NCBI GenBank assembly: GCA_039000515.1
Contig: JBCFYV010000024.1
Location: forward strand, 17,016,452 to 17,080,451
Direction: 5' to 3'
Length of the DNA: 64,000 nucleotides
Source: Timema cristinae
Taxonomy: Eukaryota; Arthropoda; Insecta; Phasmatodea; Timematidae
Under the pieces are notes generated by a model. That model was not told the origin of the DNA. It did no database searches and saw nothing but the letters and a program-made list of their open reading frames with translations. Every line of letters begins with the position of its first letter. Positions within the stretch are counted from its first letter, which is position 1. Both the position numbers and the translations under genes were made by a program. Below, piece by piece: positions 1-11,535 of this stretch.

Positions 1-716
1 TTGGCCAATGCTTGGAATGGAAACGTAATTCCCGAAATTGTTACAAGTACTCTCATGACTTGATACGCTAAGTTTTGAAATTTCCTACTTAATCCAGGTT
101 CCCCCTGAGTTATCCAGATACGTAACAATTCTAATTCTGAATATATCTAGACACAATCAACCCTCCCAACATTCATGCTTGGTTGAATATATGATACCGG
201 TTGTGACAGGAATAATCAAATTACCATCGAGATAGAATTCTCGCAATAAATACTCGTGGCTACATTAACACACCCCTCTCCTATACTGGAGCGGTCGCTA
301 AAGCGGTGTTATGCCAATTACCGATCACATCAAAATGCAAATTCATGCGCGTGCAGTCAGGCCCTTGCCGTAGAAGACCCTGTGATTGGTAGGACATTAA
401 GTGTGGCCGCTAAGACAAGATCTATTAATAATATACAATCACACCACATCAACTCTGCTTCCCTGCAATCAAATTAATTGCCCATTTCATTTTGACCATT
501 AGAATGTAATCACGTTAATTTATGATGAAACCGGCAATCCATTCTGTGCTAGTAATGTGTTTGCGAAACGTTTTAGTGCTAATGCGTCGAGCCAGCCTTA
601 GAGTGAAGTTTGTCTCAGTTAACTAATATGTAATGGATAACAACTATGAGTGAACCTTACAAATTATGGTAATCACAAGTAAATAACTAATTTAAAAAAG
701 GCTTAATTATTTGTTT
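1..716. other. No recognisable feature
   Basis: AT-rich sequence. A 73-codon open frame at 256-477 starts at a GTG, has no recognisable motif and no splice context, so I do not call it a gene. Confidence 0.6.
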
Positions 717-911
717 CACTGTGTCTTACTACCCGTCCGTGCTATCTGATGATTTAATCTAATAGGTTAGGAATGAGTACGGTAGAATTTAGAGGTATGG
801 TAGCCGCATTTAAGTGGATGAAAAATGGAAATCATTACAAATCTACCCGACCACAATTGTATTCTGTACCTCCCCATTACTAAACAAAACTGATCAAACG
901 AGCTAGATGCC
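717..911 (-). repeat. SINE-B, old diverged copy
   Basis: Read on the minus strand this is a decayed SINE-B. The tail complement (tcttactacccgt) comes first, then the gttaggaat and tagaatttagagg blocks, then acccgacc and the cctcccca block of the tRNA-like head. No TSD is visible. Many substitutions indicate an old insertion. Confidence 0.6.
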
Positions 912-1190
912 TTTCCCCGCGTGCCCAACAAGGCAACCAAAAGAATAGTAATTTTAAGTCGGGCACGCTGCACACTTAAAAAATACCCCAAAGGGCAGGG
1001 GTGCGCACACAAGGGGTCCAGCAGGTCAGGACCCTCCCCCCAATCCCCCCGGTGAACATAAAGTAGCCTATAAATAAAATATTAGATAAAAAGCAATGAT
1101 TTATCAATGTTAAATCACATTAAACTCTAAAGCAGTTGTTTAAAATAGCCCAATATCTCAATACAGTCTGTGTATATATATTTATATATA

Positions 1191-1518
1191 ATCTCATTAA
1201 GTATCTATCATTATCATTAACATTAACACCACGTCTTATTACCCCTTCGGGTTATACGCACTTAGGCTAATGTGTAATGGTAGGGTGATTGTGAGATGAA
1301 ATGGAGGACCTACAGTTTAACGTGGAGTCCGAACCACGGTGGAGGCCTGGCATTTCACACATTCACAAGTTGTGATTAATACACGACTAGTCAGAGGTGA
1401 AGTAAGGGTTTGGCAATCAGATAAATCTGTGCCGGGACCGAGGATTGAACCCCGGACCCCCAATACAGAAGTCTGACACCTTACCCCTAGACCACCAGGT
1501 CACCCATCTCATTAAGTA
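1191..1518 (-). repeat. SINE-A, full length with 13-bp TSD
   Basis: The SINE body spans 1204-1505 on the minus strand, flanked by identical copies of atctcattaagta at 1191-1203 and 1506-1518. On the minus strand it starts with a tRNA-like head: box A region ctggtggtctaggggtaagg and a B-box-like ggttcaatcc. A body follows with cctccaccgtggttcgg, and a tail with cgaaggggtaataagacg ending in a short taatgttaatg-like run. The head resembles tRNA-Glu. Intact TSDs show a genuine retrotransposition event by target-primed reverse transcription. The partner LINE is not seen in the window. Confidence 0.93.
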
Positions 1519-4259
1519 ATTTGTTCAAAGTATGAGTCTCATACGAGTAATGGATTGGATTGACTATTGACTTGTAACTTCTTTACTTTTGACCCCCCAC
1601 CCCCACCCCCACCCCTCCTCCCCTCTTTAGAAGAATTTCTGTGTGCGCCCCTGTAAAAGGGTGAACTAATAATAATTAGACTAGCCAGCTATATGCTAGT
1701 TTTTCTGAAGTTAACAAAATATATTTAAAATTTATATTAAATCAAATTGATAAATTACATCTGGATAAGGGAATCGAGCAAGGAATACTTGGACAAGTTC
1801 TTTAAGCAAATCAAAGGTCCCGGGCTTGACTCCTATTTCTACCAGATTTAATATAATTACATATCCACCCCTGCGAATGGCTGTCCCCTTACCAAGAGGG
1901 CCCGACCATTAAAGCGAATCGTGCACGTGATAAATTCGTTATTGGCCGAATTTGTTTCTCAACGGGTAAAAATAATAAAAGGACCCCCTCCTAGAACCCC
2001 TTCCCTCACAAAATTACTTAAATATACCTGCATTGGCCACCAAAGCTCCCGCGCCAGTTGAGCTTGGACCTTTGAGGAGGTCGGACTTGTGTTTGGCTTG
2101 AGCTCAAATTACTACCGCGTATTTTAAATCTGTACTCGAGTCATTTTTATACAAAACTACCAAGTTTGAACCCCCTGGTTTAGTGATTCCTAGGAAATAT
2201 TCAGTATCTTTCCAACTTATGACTCCTAGATAAATATTTATATCTGGTTGATAAGTTAAAAGTGCGTCTTATAACTGCCAGATAAAATGTATTTATTCAC
2301 CACATTTTTATCAATAAGTTTAAGTACCTGATTACTTTTATCTGGAAGTTAAAATGGTTGTTGCCATAATGCCGCGTTGTTTATAATGAGGTTTCACCAA
2401 TCAGGATCTGTTTTTAGGTTTAAAATCTTGGTTCACGTGTTTAGTAAACACAAACTCTGGCTCTTAACTATACACATTTAGAACATTTAATTCACTTTTT
2501 ATATAAACTGAAAAGCTATTTGTAAAGTTATATTTATATAAGAACAAATTATCAAAATGTGAGTACAATAAATGAAATTTTGTACACGTTGAATCCAGCT
2601 ATTTACCACATTTTGGCAGACACAGAAATTAGTACTTTCAAGCAAGACATCTTAGCTTCTGTGCCCACGTGACGCTATCTGTTTCCTCGCACTAGTTTAT
2701 CCGCCATTATTTAACAAATGTTGAGCGTTCTCACTACTAGCTAGGTTGTAGCAGGACTTATACGCATGTCTCGCTTAGAGTGTACTAAACATAATGTTTT
2801 TCAATAATTATTGTATTTAACACTTACTAAATAAAACATAGTAAATCTCTATAAGGAAAACCCTCTTTTCGCTTTTTTGAGGTAATTTGTAAAATATATT
2901 TGGAAAAGGCACAGGAAAGGTTTTTTTTATCCACCTTTAATGTACCTTCTAATTTGAACATCAATCTTCCTTAAATGGAATAATTATACTATTCAATATT
3001 ATCATTAACAATGATATACCTCTATTTTGGTTTCAACTAATAAAATAAGGATAATTTAGTATCTTAGATTAGGTCGAAGCTAATAACTTAATAACAATAA
3101 TAGTAGTGATATATATGTATATATATATGTATATTTATTTAACAATAGTTGCAATTAATAAAATTACTAATATTCATATGGGTCTTTCACGATCTAAGAA
3201 TTAATAAACAAACCTTTACGAACTAATCATGCCCTTCTAAAATTATAAATTCAGCCATTGTAGATTTACCTACCCCAAATATTTATTACACACAATTTTA
3301 CTTATATTATATTTGTAAGAAGGTATAAGAAAGGTGGATAGAAACATAAAAAAGGAACGAACACAATATGGCTTTTACAATGAAAAGAAGAACACAATTC
3401 ACACTTTACATTGGTGCAATTTAAAGGATGATAGGAAATTGTTACGTTATCTCTTTTACATGTTAATATATAAGTGTCCTAAATAAAACATAAGAAACTC
3501 CAATAAATTATTTTCAAAAATGTCAAATTCAAGCTTGATAAACTTAGCTCCATCCATTAAAAAAAAATGCAGTTCGCAATTTTATAAACTCTCTAAATAT
3601 TTTTTCAACTATTTAACAAGTTGACGAATGGTCTAACGAGACTTTTAACTATGGAAGCTTTTAAACGTCCTGATTAAAGTTGTGGTAATGACGTGCAAGA
3701 ATACTTGGAGCTTGTCGTTAAAGTAATTGCAAGACATGCCCAAATAAAGTGGGTGTTTACGACGCTATTAGTAAAACTAGAGAGTTATTTTCATTATGAC
3801 GGGACGAAAAGAAAGGAGAGAGTTTTGGAAGGAAATCGTTTGGGTAAATTTTATGTTTTCCAATTACTTCACGGCAATCATTTACCCTCGTGGTTTGATT
3901 TTATGCAAACTTACATTTGCTTTCCAGTTAATTTGATAGAAAATGAAATATATAAAAAACTACGCGCTACTCAAAACAAGTTGACGTTTCAGATAGGTAT
4001 TTAATTAAAATAATAACATCTTAAATTATTCCAACTTCTTAACTTAGCTTATCTGAGCTGGAGCTGTCGGGCATCTGGTCCGTCCACCGATCCTTCGGAT
4101 GGCTGCTTTCAGTTCAGAAAATGGATCGGCGATAACAACCGAAAGACCCTGCAGCCAACTATAAGAAGGACTTGTATTTAGGTTAAGTTAGTATTAAGTA
4201 TTCTTATAAATCTTTATATTAAGTTAGTTGTAAGTCTATAGGAGGTGATATTGTGGGTA
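1519..4259. other. AT-rich stretch without clear features
   Basis: It holds a polypyrimidine run (about 1592-1630, C-rich) and a TA/TG microsatellite near 3107-3135. A possible decayed SINE-C B-box (aaaggtcccgggcttgactcc) lies near 1823. A 103-codon open frame at 3693-4004 starts at GTG and shows no family motif. Nothing else is supported. Confidence 0.5.
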
Positions 4260-4279
4260 GTAAGTGAAGCGAAATATCC

Positions 4280-4405
4280 GGTAGGGTACCTCCCCAGGTG
4301 GCGGGGAGGGGGATACCCACCCCCGCTGGGGACTATTAGATCCAGAGTGTGGTAGGGGCACCCAGTGGGGCAGGATACCGGGGGCGTAGTATACCCGGGG
4401 TGAGC
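4280..4405. other. GC-rich hairpin-forming patch
   Basis: A locally GC-rich island in AT-rich surroundings. The segment around 4290-4331 pairs with itself: tccccag and gcgggg on the left are complementary to cccccgc and tgggga on the right. G-runs continue to 4400. The function is unknown; it could be the end of a transposon or a structured low-complexity patch. Confidence 0.45.
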
Positions 4406-4595
4406 CAACTAGTAGGTTAGTTATGGTAAAGAAGGACAAATAGGACTTTTAGATTTAGGTGCTCATTTTAAATCTTTTTTTTTTAAAGAACATAGCTAAA
4501 AGACGTAATGTTAATTCAAGATGTAGATCTAGGTCCCGAGCTACATGCTAAGAATTGGGATAAATATTGTAAATAAAGAAAAAAATTAATAAACC

Positions 4596-4842
4596 TTATC
4601 TTAGTTGGTAGCGTGTCCTCCTACTTAGCTAAGGATGACGAGTTTGATTCCCGGTGTGGCTGAAAGAATTATCATCAGTGAAATGTGGGTTTCCCTTTTC
4701 ACAATCATAAATTAACGGGCTGGGGCATGATGCTATGTCTATTTTAGATTTAAGCTGGTTTAGAAGTCGTGTAGTTGTGTATTGATACAATCAGTCAGTT
4801 CAGAACGTCCACGTTAAATCCGCCGAGTAAAAAAAAAAAAAA
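4596..4842 (+). repeat. SINE-D with A and B boxes and poly(A)
   Basis: A tRNA-like head with A-box-like ttagttggtagcg and B-box-like gagtttgattccc is followed by a body containing gtgaaatgtgggtttccc and aaattaacgg. The 3' part has aagtcgtgtagttg and cagtcagttcagaa, ending in a 15-nt poly(A). The body is shared with the fragment at 63455-63560 and the 3' part with 32565-32690. Its tail lacks the SINE-A/B module, so a different LINE partner is likely. Confidence 0.75.
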
Positions 4843-5115
4843 TCTCAAAACGTGCTAAACCAGTGGTTCTCAACCATGGGGGTGTGAAACAATTAGTAAA
4901 TAACGTTAAAAAATTATAAAAATAAGTAGGTTAACATTTTTTCTGGTGGTGTTAGCAACACTGCCTACCAGTTATAGTTAATATATTAGATGACTAGCAA
5001 AAAGTAAGATGCTCATACGCACGCACGCACTCACGTGTTTATTTTTTAAGCCAGCAAAGCTTGGATTTGTTTCCCCCTATTCTCCTATCTAAACCTCCTC
5101 TTTAGCTAAACTCCA

Positions 5116-5225
5116 TTCACAGTAGGAATTACTCTCTGAAAGGTCTTTTTTCCTACCAATATCCTACTATATAATAGATTTATGGTAGGGAAAAAGGCCT
5201 TTCAGAAGTCAATTCCTACCGTGAA
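5116..5225. mobile_element. 110-bp hairpin MITE (MITE-1), copy 1
   Basis: Almost the whole sequence is an inverted repeat. The left arm contains gtaggaatt, ctgaaagg and cctacc; the right arm contains ggtagg, cctttcag and aattcctac. A short loop around tactatataatag separates them. A second copy lies at 6730-6845 with the loop in the opposite orientation. No coding capacity. The superfamily is uncertain because the termini and TSD are not clear. Confidence 0.75.
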
Positions 5226-5443
5226 CAGACAATACCATTGCGGCCACATGCAACCCCTCCAAACTTTCAACTCGGGCTCTCATAAAAACTAAACACCAAC
5301 TTGCATAGGCTCTGTCAAACATTAAACCCAATATTCAATAACTATGAAACAAAAAACAGTGTCATCCATCACACTAAATTTGTATTGTTAATTTTTCCTA
5401 CCACACTATGCTACCAGTGTTACATCAAACTTTCTATAAAATT

Positions 5444-5517
5444 AAGAAGTTAAAGTGCGTATAACCCGAACGGGTAGTAAGACGCGGTGCTAATAATAAT
5501 AATAAGAAGAAGTTAAA
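5444..5517 (+). repeat. Tail-only SINE/LINE insertion with 11-bp TSD
   Basis: About 50 nt (5455-5506) comprise only the shared SINE 3' tail: gtgcgtataacccgaacggg, gtagtaagacgcggtgc and a TAA run. It is bracketed by identical aagaagttaaa copies at 5444-5454 and 5507-5517. The TSD shows that it inserted as an extremely 5'-truncated copy of a SINE or of the partner LINE, rather than being left by decay of a longer copy. Confidence 0.85.
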
Positions 5518-5649
5518 ATAAAACAATACGTTTTAGAATTAAGTTTTATAACTATTACAAAAAAAAATTGGGGTAAGTGGAGTAGATTAATTTGACGCTC
5601 CACCAAGGAGCGCGTTAGCTGAAAAAGGTCGGGAATCACTGTGATAAAC

Positions 5650-6729
5650 TACTTCTATTATAAGCCATAATTTCCAAAACCGGCCGGAGTAAAACACAGA
5701 ATGAAATGAACAACTATAGGCCCTAGATGTTTACTAAATATTAAATATCTATAAGTATATTAAAAACACAAATAAATCATGCTTACATTTTGAAATATTT
5801 GGCCATTAGCTTTAGATGGTTGGGTTATAATTTAAGTGCAATTACATAGCTTTGTCATGTTAATTGAGTAAAGTAATATTGTAAGACATCTATTGAGAAT
5901 ACTAATGATGCCGATAAAGGTAATTATCAATGGATTTTTATTATTATTAGGTTATTTAACAAGCATTTTCTAATTACAAAAGTCATTTCAGTTAACTAAA
6001 GTAACAAAAGTAACCAAGAGAGTATGCTTAATATTATAAACTCAACTGTTCCTGTTAATTGGCTAGTGGAATGAACAATAAATATCTTCGTTAGCACTAT
6101 CCGGAATGGAACAAAGCTTCCTTAGACTTGTGATAAACCACTCTAATCAGTTAGTCACGTGGACAGGGATCAATACACCAAAGGCAAACCATCAAACCAA
6201 AGGAATACGCAACTAGGATTCCACTTAAGGCCCTTGGCCTTGTCGAGTGCAAGTCTAAAACCTATTTTTTGGGATGTTGGGCGGGAGGGTGAAAGGCATG
6301 TCGTGACTTCACAACCGACCAAAGTACCCTTCCACGTCAACAAGAACAGATGTATCACGGAAACAGTAGATGGCGCTAGCTATCGGGACGGTCTTGCGGA
6401 AAAATCGTATTTTCTATTGAAAAATGTCAAAATTATTGATATTTGATCACTGTTAAAATTATAGAGAAGGTGTGTGTATAAAAAAAGTATAGCTTAATCA
6501 ACATACTTTTATTCTTGAACAAGCCCTTTTCGAAAAGAAAATTGCAAAACAATAAGAATTCTTGAAGAAAACCGTTTGTCCCCATGGCTCTGCATTTCCA
6601 CGCCAAATGACAAGGGCCAATCGCCTTAATTCGTTCCGTCAGGAAGTTATGGAGCAGAAAATGACCGCAAGAAGTCAACCGTTGTTCTACTATAAGCACA
6701 ATCCCTGCTATCCCCCAAACCCTAAAGTT
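5650..6729. other. No clear genes; one CTCF-like motif
   Basis: Mostly AT-rich. A less AT-rich patch at about 6155-6400 contains overlapping short open frames on both strands with no recognisable motif. A CTCF-like motif is described separately. Nothing else is supported. Confidence 0.45.
6363..6376 (+). promoter_or_regulatory. CTCF-like motif
   Basis: acagtagatggcgc matches 13 of 14 positions of the bilaterian CTCF core CCASYAGRKGGCRS. A single match of this length may occur by chance in 64 kb, so this is a candidate only. Confidence 0.3.
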
Positions 6730-6845
6730 TGTTCAGCGTAGGAATTGTTTTCTGAAAGGCCTTTTCCCCTAGCCGAAATAAATTATATAGTAGGATATTG
6801 GTAGTAAAAAAGACCTTTCAGAGAGAAATTCCGTCCGTGAATGGA
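6730..6845. mobile_element. Hairpin MITE (MITE-1), copy 2
   Basis: This is the same inverted-repeat structure as 5116-5225. It has gtaggaatt, tctgaaaggcc and cctag on the left and ggtag, gacctttcaga and aaattccg on the right. The loop region tatatagtaggatattgg is the complement of the loop in copy 1, so the two copies lie in opposite orientations 1.5 kb apart. Confidence 0.75.
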
Positions 6846-7365
6846 GTATACTTCTACTAATTTCTCCAAATATAAAGCCATTGCTGCGGCAGCTCGTACA
6901 ATTGACCCCACCAATATTTCAATCAACAACCTGCAGCGAGACGCCAAAAGAAAGTCTTTATGCTTGAAACCAATAAAAAAAAGTCTAACATAAAAAATAT
7001 ACCGTCAATACTGGAAGTATACTAATATCACTAGCAGAAGTACCAAGAGTTGCCCATGGTTGACCCTTTAAAACGTTTTAATTTTTTTCGGACCGACCAA
7101 AAAAAAAATTTCATTGTGTTTCTTCATGCATAGTTATTAATACATTTTAACAAATCAAATTCAAATTTTAAAATTCCGCCTTTGAGGCGCATATTTTCGT
7201 ACACAGGGACTACTAATTTTAAAATGTCAGACTTCTGTGTGTTGTAGCTATTACACAATTCTCATGACAGACAAACTCTTCATTTTATTAATATAGATTA
7301 TTAGGTTTAATTACTCACTCTATAGCATTAGGAGCTAAAAGGTTAATTGCCCCACTTACAAAAGT

Positions 7366-7652
7366 ACACACCCCATCCCTATCATGAAATAGTCCTATCC
7401 AGTCCACCTCATTACACCCTGATCATATCTTGAGCTAGTTCTATCCAGTCCACCTCATTACACCCTGATCATATCTTGAGCTAGTTCTATCCAGTCCAAC
7501 TCATTACACCCATCCATATCTTGAGCTAGTTCTATCCAGTCCACCTCATTACACCCATCCCTATCTTGAGATAGTTCTATCCAGTCCACCTCATTACACC
7601 CCAACCCTATCTTTAGCCAGCTATGTCCAGTTCACCTCATAAGTCATTACAC
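7366..7652. repeat. Minisatellite, 45-46 bp unit, about 6 copies
   Basis: The unit contains tagttctatccagtccacct, cattacaccc and a variable tgatcatatcttgagc or atccatatcttgagc. The two leftmost full units are nearly identical; units further right diverge and end in a decayed ctatgtccagttcacctcat. Non-coding. Confidence 0.9.
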
Positions 7653-8484
7653 ACTAACTAGAGTAGATGTATCCAAAATAATAAACAATTTCGGGAAATT
7701 AGGAACAAATTATTTTCACATTCCATAAATAAAGCTAATTTGTTAATTTTTTTGGAAAAATGTCGAGAACAAGAAGGGAGTTGGCCGTGAAATTCATAAG
7801 TAAAACTAAAGGGGACACAAAGCGTAAAAGAATGAGAAGCTCTTTTTTTCTAAAGTGATTATCAGCCTCTATCAGAGATGGACTCAGCATGTGGTATTCT
7901 AAAATGTGTATTTCTTTGTGTTTAATTCATATATTTTAGCACAAGGGTTATTTAAAAGCTAGGGATAGTGGTGTAGGAATTTTTAGATAAAATGCTCACA
8001 CATTAGTGGAGAAAGGGGATAGAGAAACCACAGTGATATAAATCACACGAGGGAAAACCATCAGTAATCATGTCTGAGGTTAAAACATTGAACTTCCTGT
8101 GACCGGCAAGCTGGTCTGTGGTGAGTCGGCCACCTTAGACTGCTTGAAAACTGATGTGAGATAACCTTTTATACATGTTTAATCCACTTCCTAAACTATG
8201 GATGCGGAAAATAACATGGATAAAATTGTTCTTCGCTCAGTCTATTAAGGTTTCCTTTAACATAAAATAAAATATGCAAATATGTTTACAGGCAAACCCA
8301 CTTTCTCCATAAAAGCGTATTGTAAGTTCAGAAAGCCTCTTATACCAATTTAGAACATTAAATTGACGAGAGAGTGCTGCTTCTTCTTCTTCCATCCGAA
8401 AGTTTTCGAAATGTTTCTTGAGGTTAAGTTCTAAATACTTTGTAACAGGCTGAAATACAGTCTAACTTTCACAGGAAGAAACTT
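7653..8484. other. No recognisable feature
   Basis: AT-rich sequence with scattered poly-T and poly-A runs. I see no coding, RNA or repeat signature. Confidence 0.5.
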
Positions 8485-8580
8485 TTGTGACAGTTAAAAA
8501 AGTGTACTTAAACAACTTTCATGTATTTCTACGTCAAGTCTTGTGATCTGCAACTGTCACTTTTGAAAGATCATATAACT
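8485..8580 (+). mobile_element. MITE-2 fragment
   Basis: It contains ctttcatgtatttctacgtc, aagtcttgtgatctgcaact and gtcacttttgaaag. The same module recurs at 21142, 38071, 43575, 49310 and 54255. The 38071 and 54255 copies show that it is one half of a palindromic element. Confidence 0.6.
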
Positions 8581-8649
8581 ATACATATGCCTCGAAAAAA
8601 GACACTAATAATAAACTACAATAAAGTTTGATTTTACTAATAATTAAAG

Positions 8650-8731
8650 TATATTAATAATAATAATAAAATAAAAGTATTAAAGTAAAATAATACCAAT
8701 GTTGACAACAACAACAACAACAACAACATTT
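8650..8731. repeat. Short TAA and CAA microsatellites
   Basis: A TAA run at about 8653-8668 and a CAA run at about 8704-8730. Confidence 0.85.
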
Positions 8732-8975
8732 TTGTAGTTTCCAAACGTTTCCTTCTAGCAGACTTCTACTACATCAACATTGCACGTAGATTTGTGGCAA
8801 AGAAATTATATTATTTGATTACAAATTCAGTTTATATGTGATTTATTGTTATTTATAAGGATAAAAAAAACCTTGGCAAATATATTGGTATACGTACGGT
8901 AGGAGGAGGGTAGAATTTATAAAAATTATTTCCCCCAGTTGCGCGAAAGTGTCAATACACCTGGCCTGGAGCTAC

Positions 8976-9066
8976 TGGGGTGGTTTTTTTTTCACTTTCC
9001 CTTCCATTAAAATGCGAGTACACTTCCTCTAAATTATACCTTCCTCATTTCAATCTCATGAGAGTA
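8976..9066 (+). repeat. SINE-B body fragment
   Basis: A poly-T tract is followed by cactttcccttccattaaaa, then tgcgagtacacttcctct and a cttcctcatt block, in the order of the SINE-B body. The tRNA-like head and the 3' tail are missing. Confidence 0.55.
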
Positions 9067-10235
9067 AATAGGCAGATATCCCAGACTTGTGGTAAGACGA
9101 AATACATATAAAAGAACAAACAGCAGTCATTGTTGATAGGGCTAAGCAAATTGTTTGATGACTGTTAAGAGAAGTTAGATGACACTGATTGAGTGGTTGA
9201 GACCCTTAAGGCGGCCGCCTCAGCCAGCGAGAATGTCTAAGTCACTGTCAGATCACACGGCTTAAAAGATAATGGTCTGTGTTATTTTCGTGAACTACTT
9301 CGCTATTCTGTTTAAGTTTATACTTCCTTTCTTCCTTTGTCTTGTCAATAATAAATAGAGGAAAGAAAACTAAGAAACTTATTACCTCAAGGTGAAGAAG
9401 AAAGCTCGCTGCGAGTTCTCTTAATATCTTAAAAGTTTCTGTTTTGAACATATAAAAAAACTACTGTATTTGTTATAGGAAGGCTAAGTCTAAAGCCTTT
9501 TCCATCAAGCCTAGACTCATAGCTTCACAAATACGCTTAAAAAGTCGTTGAAAATGAGCTGATGTCACATTTTCACACATTGGTTTCTATTAATAAAACT
9601 CAAAATATAAGTTCGTTAAAAAAAAGAGCCCTGTCGGGATATTTCTACTTTATTTTGGCGGGAACTATAAGCTATTTTGAACTAACTAATTATTGTAGAA
9701 TTAAATAATGCATTACAGTTTAACGTCTGCGCAGCAATTTCTTGCTTACCGGGATGGTGCCCTTAAGAGGTCATCTCACTCCACGGATAACACCTAAATT
9801 AATTAGCCTAAGTACCGATAATAAGACTCGAACTTAACATTGCATCGCGGTGTGGTTTTCTGGATTATACTTTAGAAAACAATGAAGTTGATACCAGTGA
9901 AACCATTTTACCAAATCTTTAGAAATAATAATAAAAAAAACAATTATTTTAAAATTAAAAAACTACTACTATGCTGATCCAAATGTTGCTGTTGTCAAGT
10001 GAAGTATTCATAAAAAAAAATGCACTTCAATGCGATCTGTGGTTAAAGTGTGATCATGTATTCCAGTTAATCGAGAGTGAGATGGGTTCTTAGGAGCGGG
10101 TAAGAATATACATACGGCCATGAAGATGATATTATTCTATAAAATAGTTAATGATGTGAACGGTGAAGGTAGATGATGGCATGATTATTATTTTAAAGGT
10201 TTAATTAACATTTTAAATCTATGCATCTAAAAGTG
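9067..10235. other. No recognisable feature
   Basis: AT-rich. A motif around 9537 (aaaaagtcgttgaaaa, gctgatg) recurs near 57595 and may mark a decayed repeat family. No supported gene. Confidence 0.45.
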
Positions 10236-11068
10236 GAAGGAAAACTCAGCTAGGAAAGAATGAAAGCCATGATTTTCGCTGATGACTTAATGATATGAGT
10301 GAAGAAAAGAGTAAGTACAGGAACAACTACAGGAATGGAACGATGGAGTGAAAGAGGGTGTAATGATATTTAGCATAGCCAAGTATTAAGTGATGGTAAT
10401 GAGAAGGAAAAGGATAAGGCCTAGTAAAGTTATACACGTGAATGGAGTAGAGCTGCTGAGAAAAGTACAGAACGTAAAATATATTGGAAGCATGATTGAG
10501 GCGAAAGGTGGAAGTAGAGAAGAGTAGTGCAAGGAGTGTGTTGTTTTATAAGTATTTTAGAGAAATGTTGTGGAGAAGAGTAGTGCAATTGAAGTGTAAG
10601 GAAGTGGTGTACAGGGCGTTCTTTGTACCCAATGTCACATATGAAGCAGAAACATGGGCATTGAATGTAAGAGAGACGAGTAGAGTAAAGGCTATAGGAA
10701 TGAAGTTTGTGAGTAGCATGTAAGCTGTTAGGAGGAGAAGAAGGATAAGAGTAGGAGAAGAAGGAGTACGTGAAATAGTAGGGAAAGCAATACTGAGATA
10801 GTATAAGCATGTAGTGAGGATGGAGAAGGAGAGGATGCCAATGGGAATGATGGAAATGAAACATGTAGGAAAAAACCCACAAGGGAGGTCATGAAATATA
10901 TGGGAGCAGCAGATGACAAAGTGTGTAAGTGATAATAGAAGAAAGGAAGTAAGTAAAGAAGGAAGAGTTATGGAACGATATAGGAAGATGGAGACATTAA
11001 ATTACTAAAATAACCCGGCCAAAGGTTGAAAACAGTTTATGATGACGATGATGATGATGATGATGATG
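10236..11068 (+). pseudogene. LINE reverse transcriptase C-terminal relic
   Basis: Reading all three forward frames recovers a decayed endonuclease-reverse-transcriptase type LINE. FADDLMI near 10275 is the catalytic YxDD-like block. It is followed by a VQEQLQEW block, VKYIGSMIEAKGGSREE near 10470-10520 and YEAETWALNV near 10640. Further on come YKHVVRMEKERMP near 10800 and GKNPQGRS near 10870. The copy ends in cggccaaaggttgaaaacag and a GAT repeat at 11040-11067, like the 3' ends of such LINEs. Many stops and frameshifts make it dead. The N-terminal half is absent upstream. Confidence 0.85.
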
Positions 11069-11176
11069 GGTTATAAACGGACGGTTGGCTGCCTGCTTGT
11101 GACCCGAGAAGACAAGAACAGTTTTTTTGTGGTCCACGGAAACTCTATGGCAGGTATATATATATATAGCTAAAAA

Positions 11177-11350
11177 TATGGATTTAGAAATAACATAGAA
11201 GGAAAAAGAGAAGCCTTTGAGAATGCTAACAGAAAAAAATGGAAGGGCAAAAACACGAGCATTGCATTTATGGATATAGAAAAAGCATTGGATAATGTGG
11301 AATTGAATAAAATGTTTGAAATTTTGAGAAAGTTTGGATCAAGTAGATGA
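11177..11350 (+). pseudogene. LINE reverse transcriptase palm fragment
   Basis: A 57-codon open stretch begins YGFRNNIEGKREAF and contains AFMDIEKALDNV, the first catalytic aspartate motif (FxDxxKAFD) of non-LTR reverse transcriptases. In an intact element this part precedes the YxDD region, but here it lies 3' of the C-terminal relic at 10236-11068. It is therefore a separate insertion or a rearranged piece. A TG/TA microsatellite follows directly. Confidence 0.75.
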
Positions 11351-11390
11351 GTATGTGTGTGAGAGTATGTGTATATGTGTACGTGAGAGT

Positions 11391-11425
<35 letters not shown>

Positions 11426-11535
11426 GTGTTTGTGTGTGTATATGTGTGTGCGCATGCAAAAGTGGTATGGTGTGAATGTGTGTGTGAGAGTGCGAGTGTG
11501 TGGGGTATGAGTGTGAATGAATCTGTATGTGTGAA
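11350..11535. repeat. TG/TA compound microsatellite
   Basis: Long alternating tgtgtg and tatata runs with interruptions. Apparent open frames on both strands here encode only VCVCV or HTHTH-like strings and are artefacts of the repeat. Confidence 0.9.

Larger units (their letters stand above)
4853..5649. mobile_element. hAT DNA transposon relic, non-autonomous
   Basis: The element runs 4861-5641. The left end is cagtggttctcaacc. The right end, complemented, is cagtgattcccgacc, matching 12 of 15 positions; this is the classic hAT terminal inverted repeat. It is flanked by 8-bp duplications, tgctaaac and tgataaac, with one difference; 8 bp is the hAT target-site length. No transposase frame survives in the 781 bp. 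A hairpin MITE (5116-5225) and a tail-only SINE insertion (5455-5506) sit inside, so the hAT copy is older than both. Confidence 0.85.

Noticed and set aside
3693..4004. 103-codon forward open frame
   Set aside because: GTG start, no motif, AT-rich random-looking composition, no splice or promoter context.
10430..10882. 150-codon minus-strand frame
   Set aside because: Antisense shadow of the purine-rich LINE relic on the plus strand.
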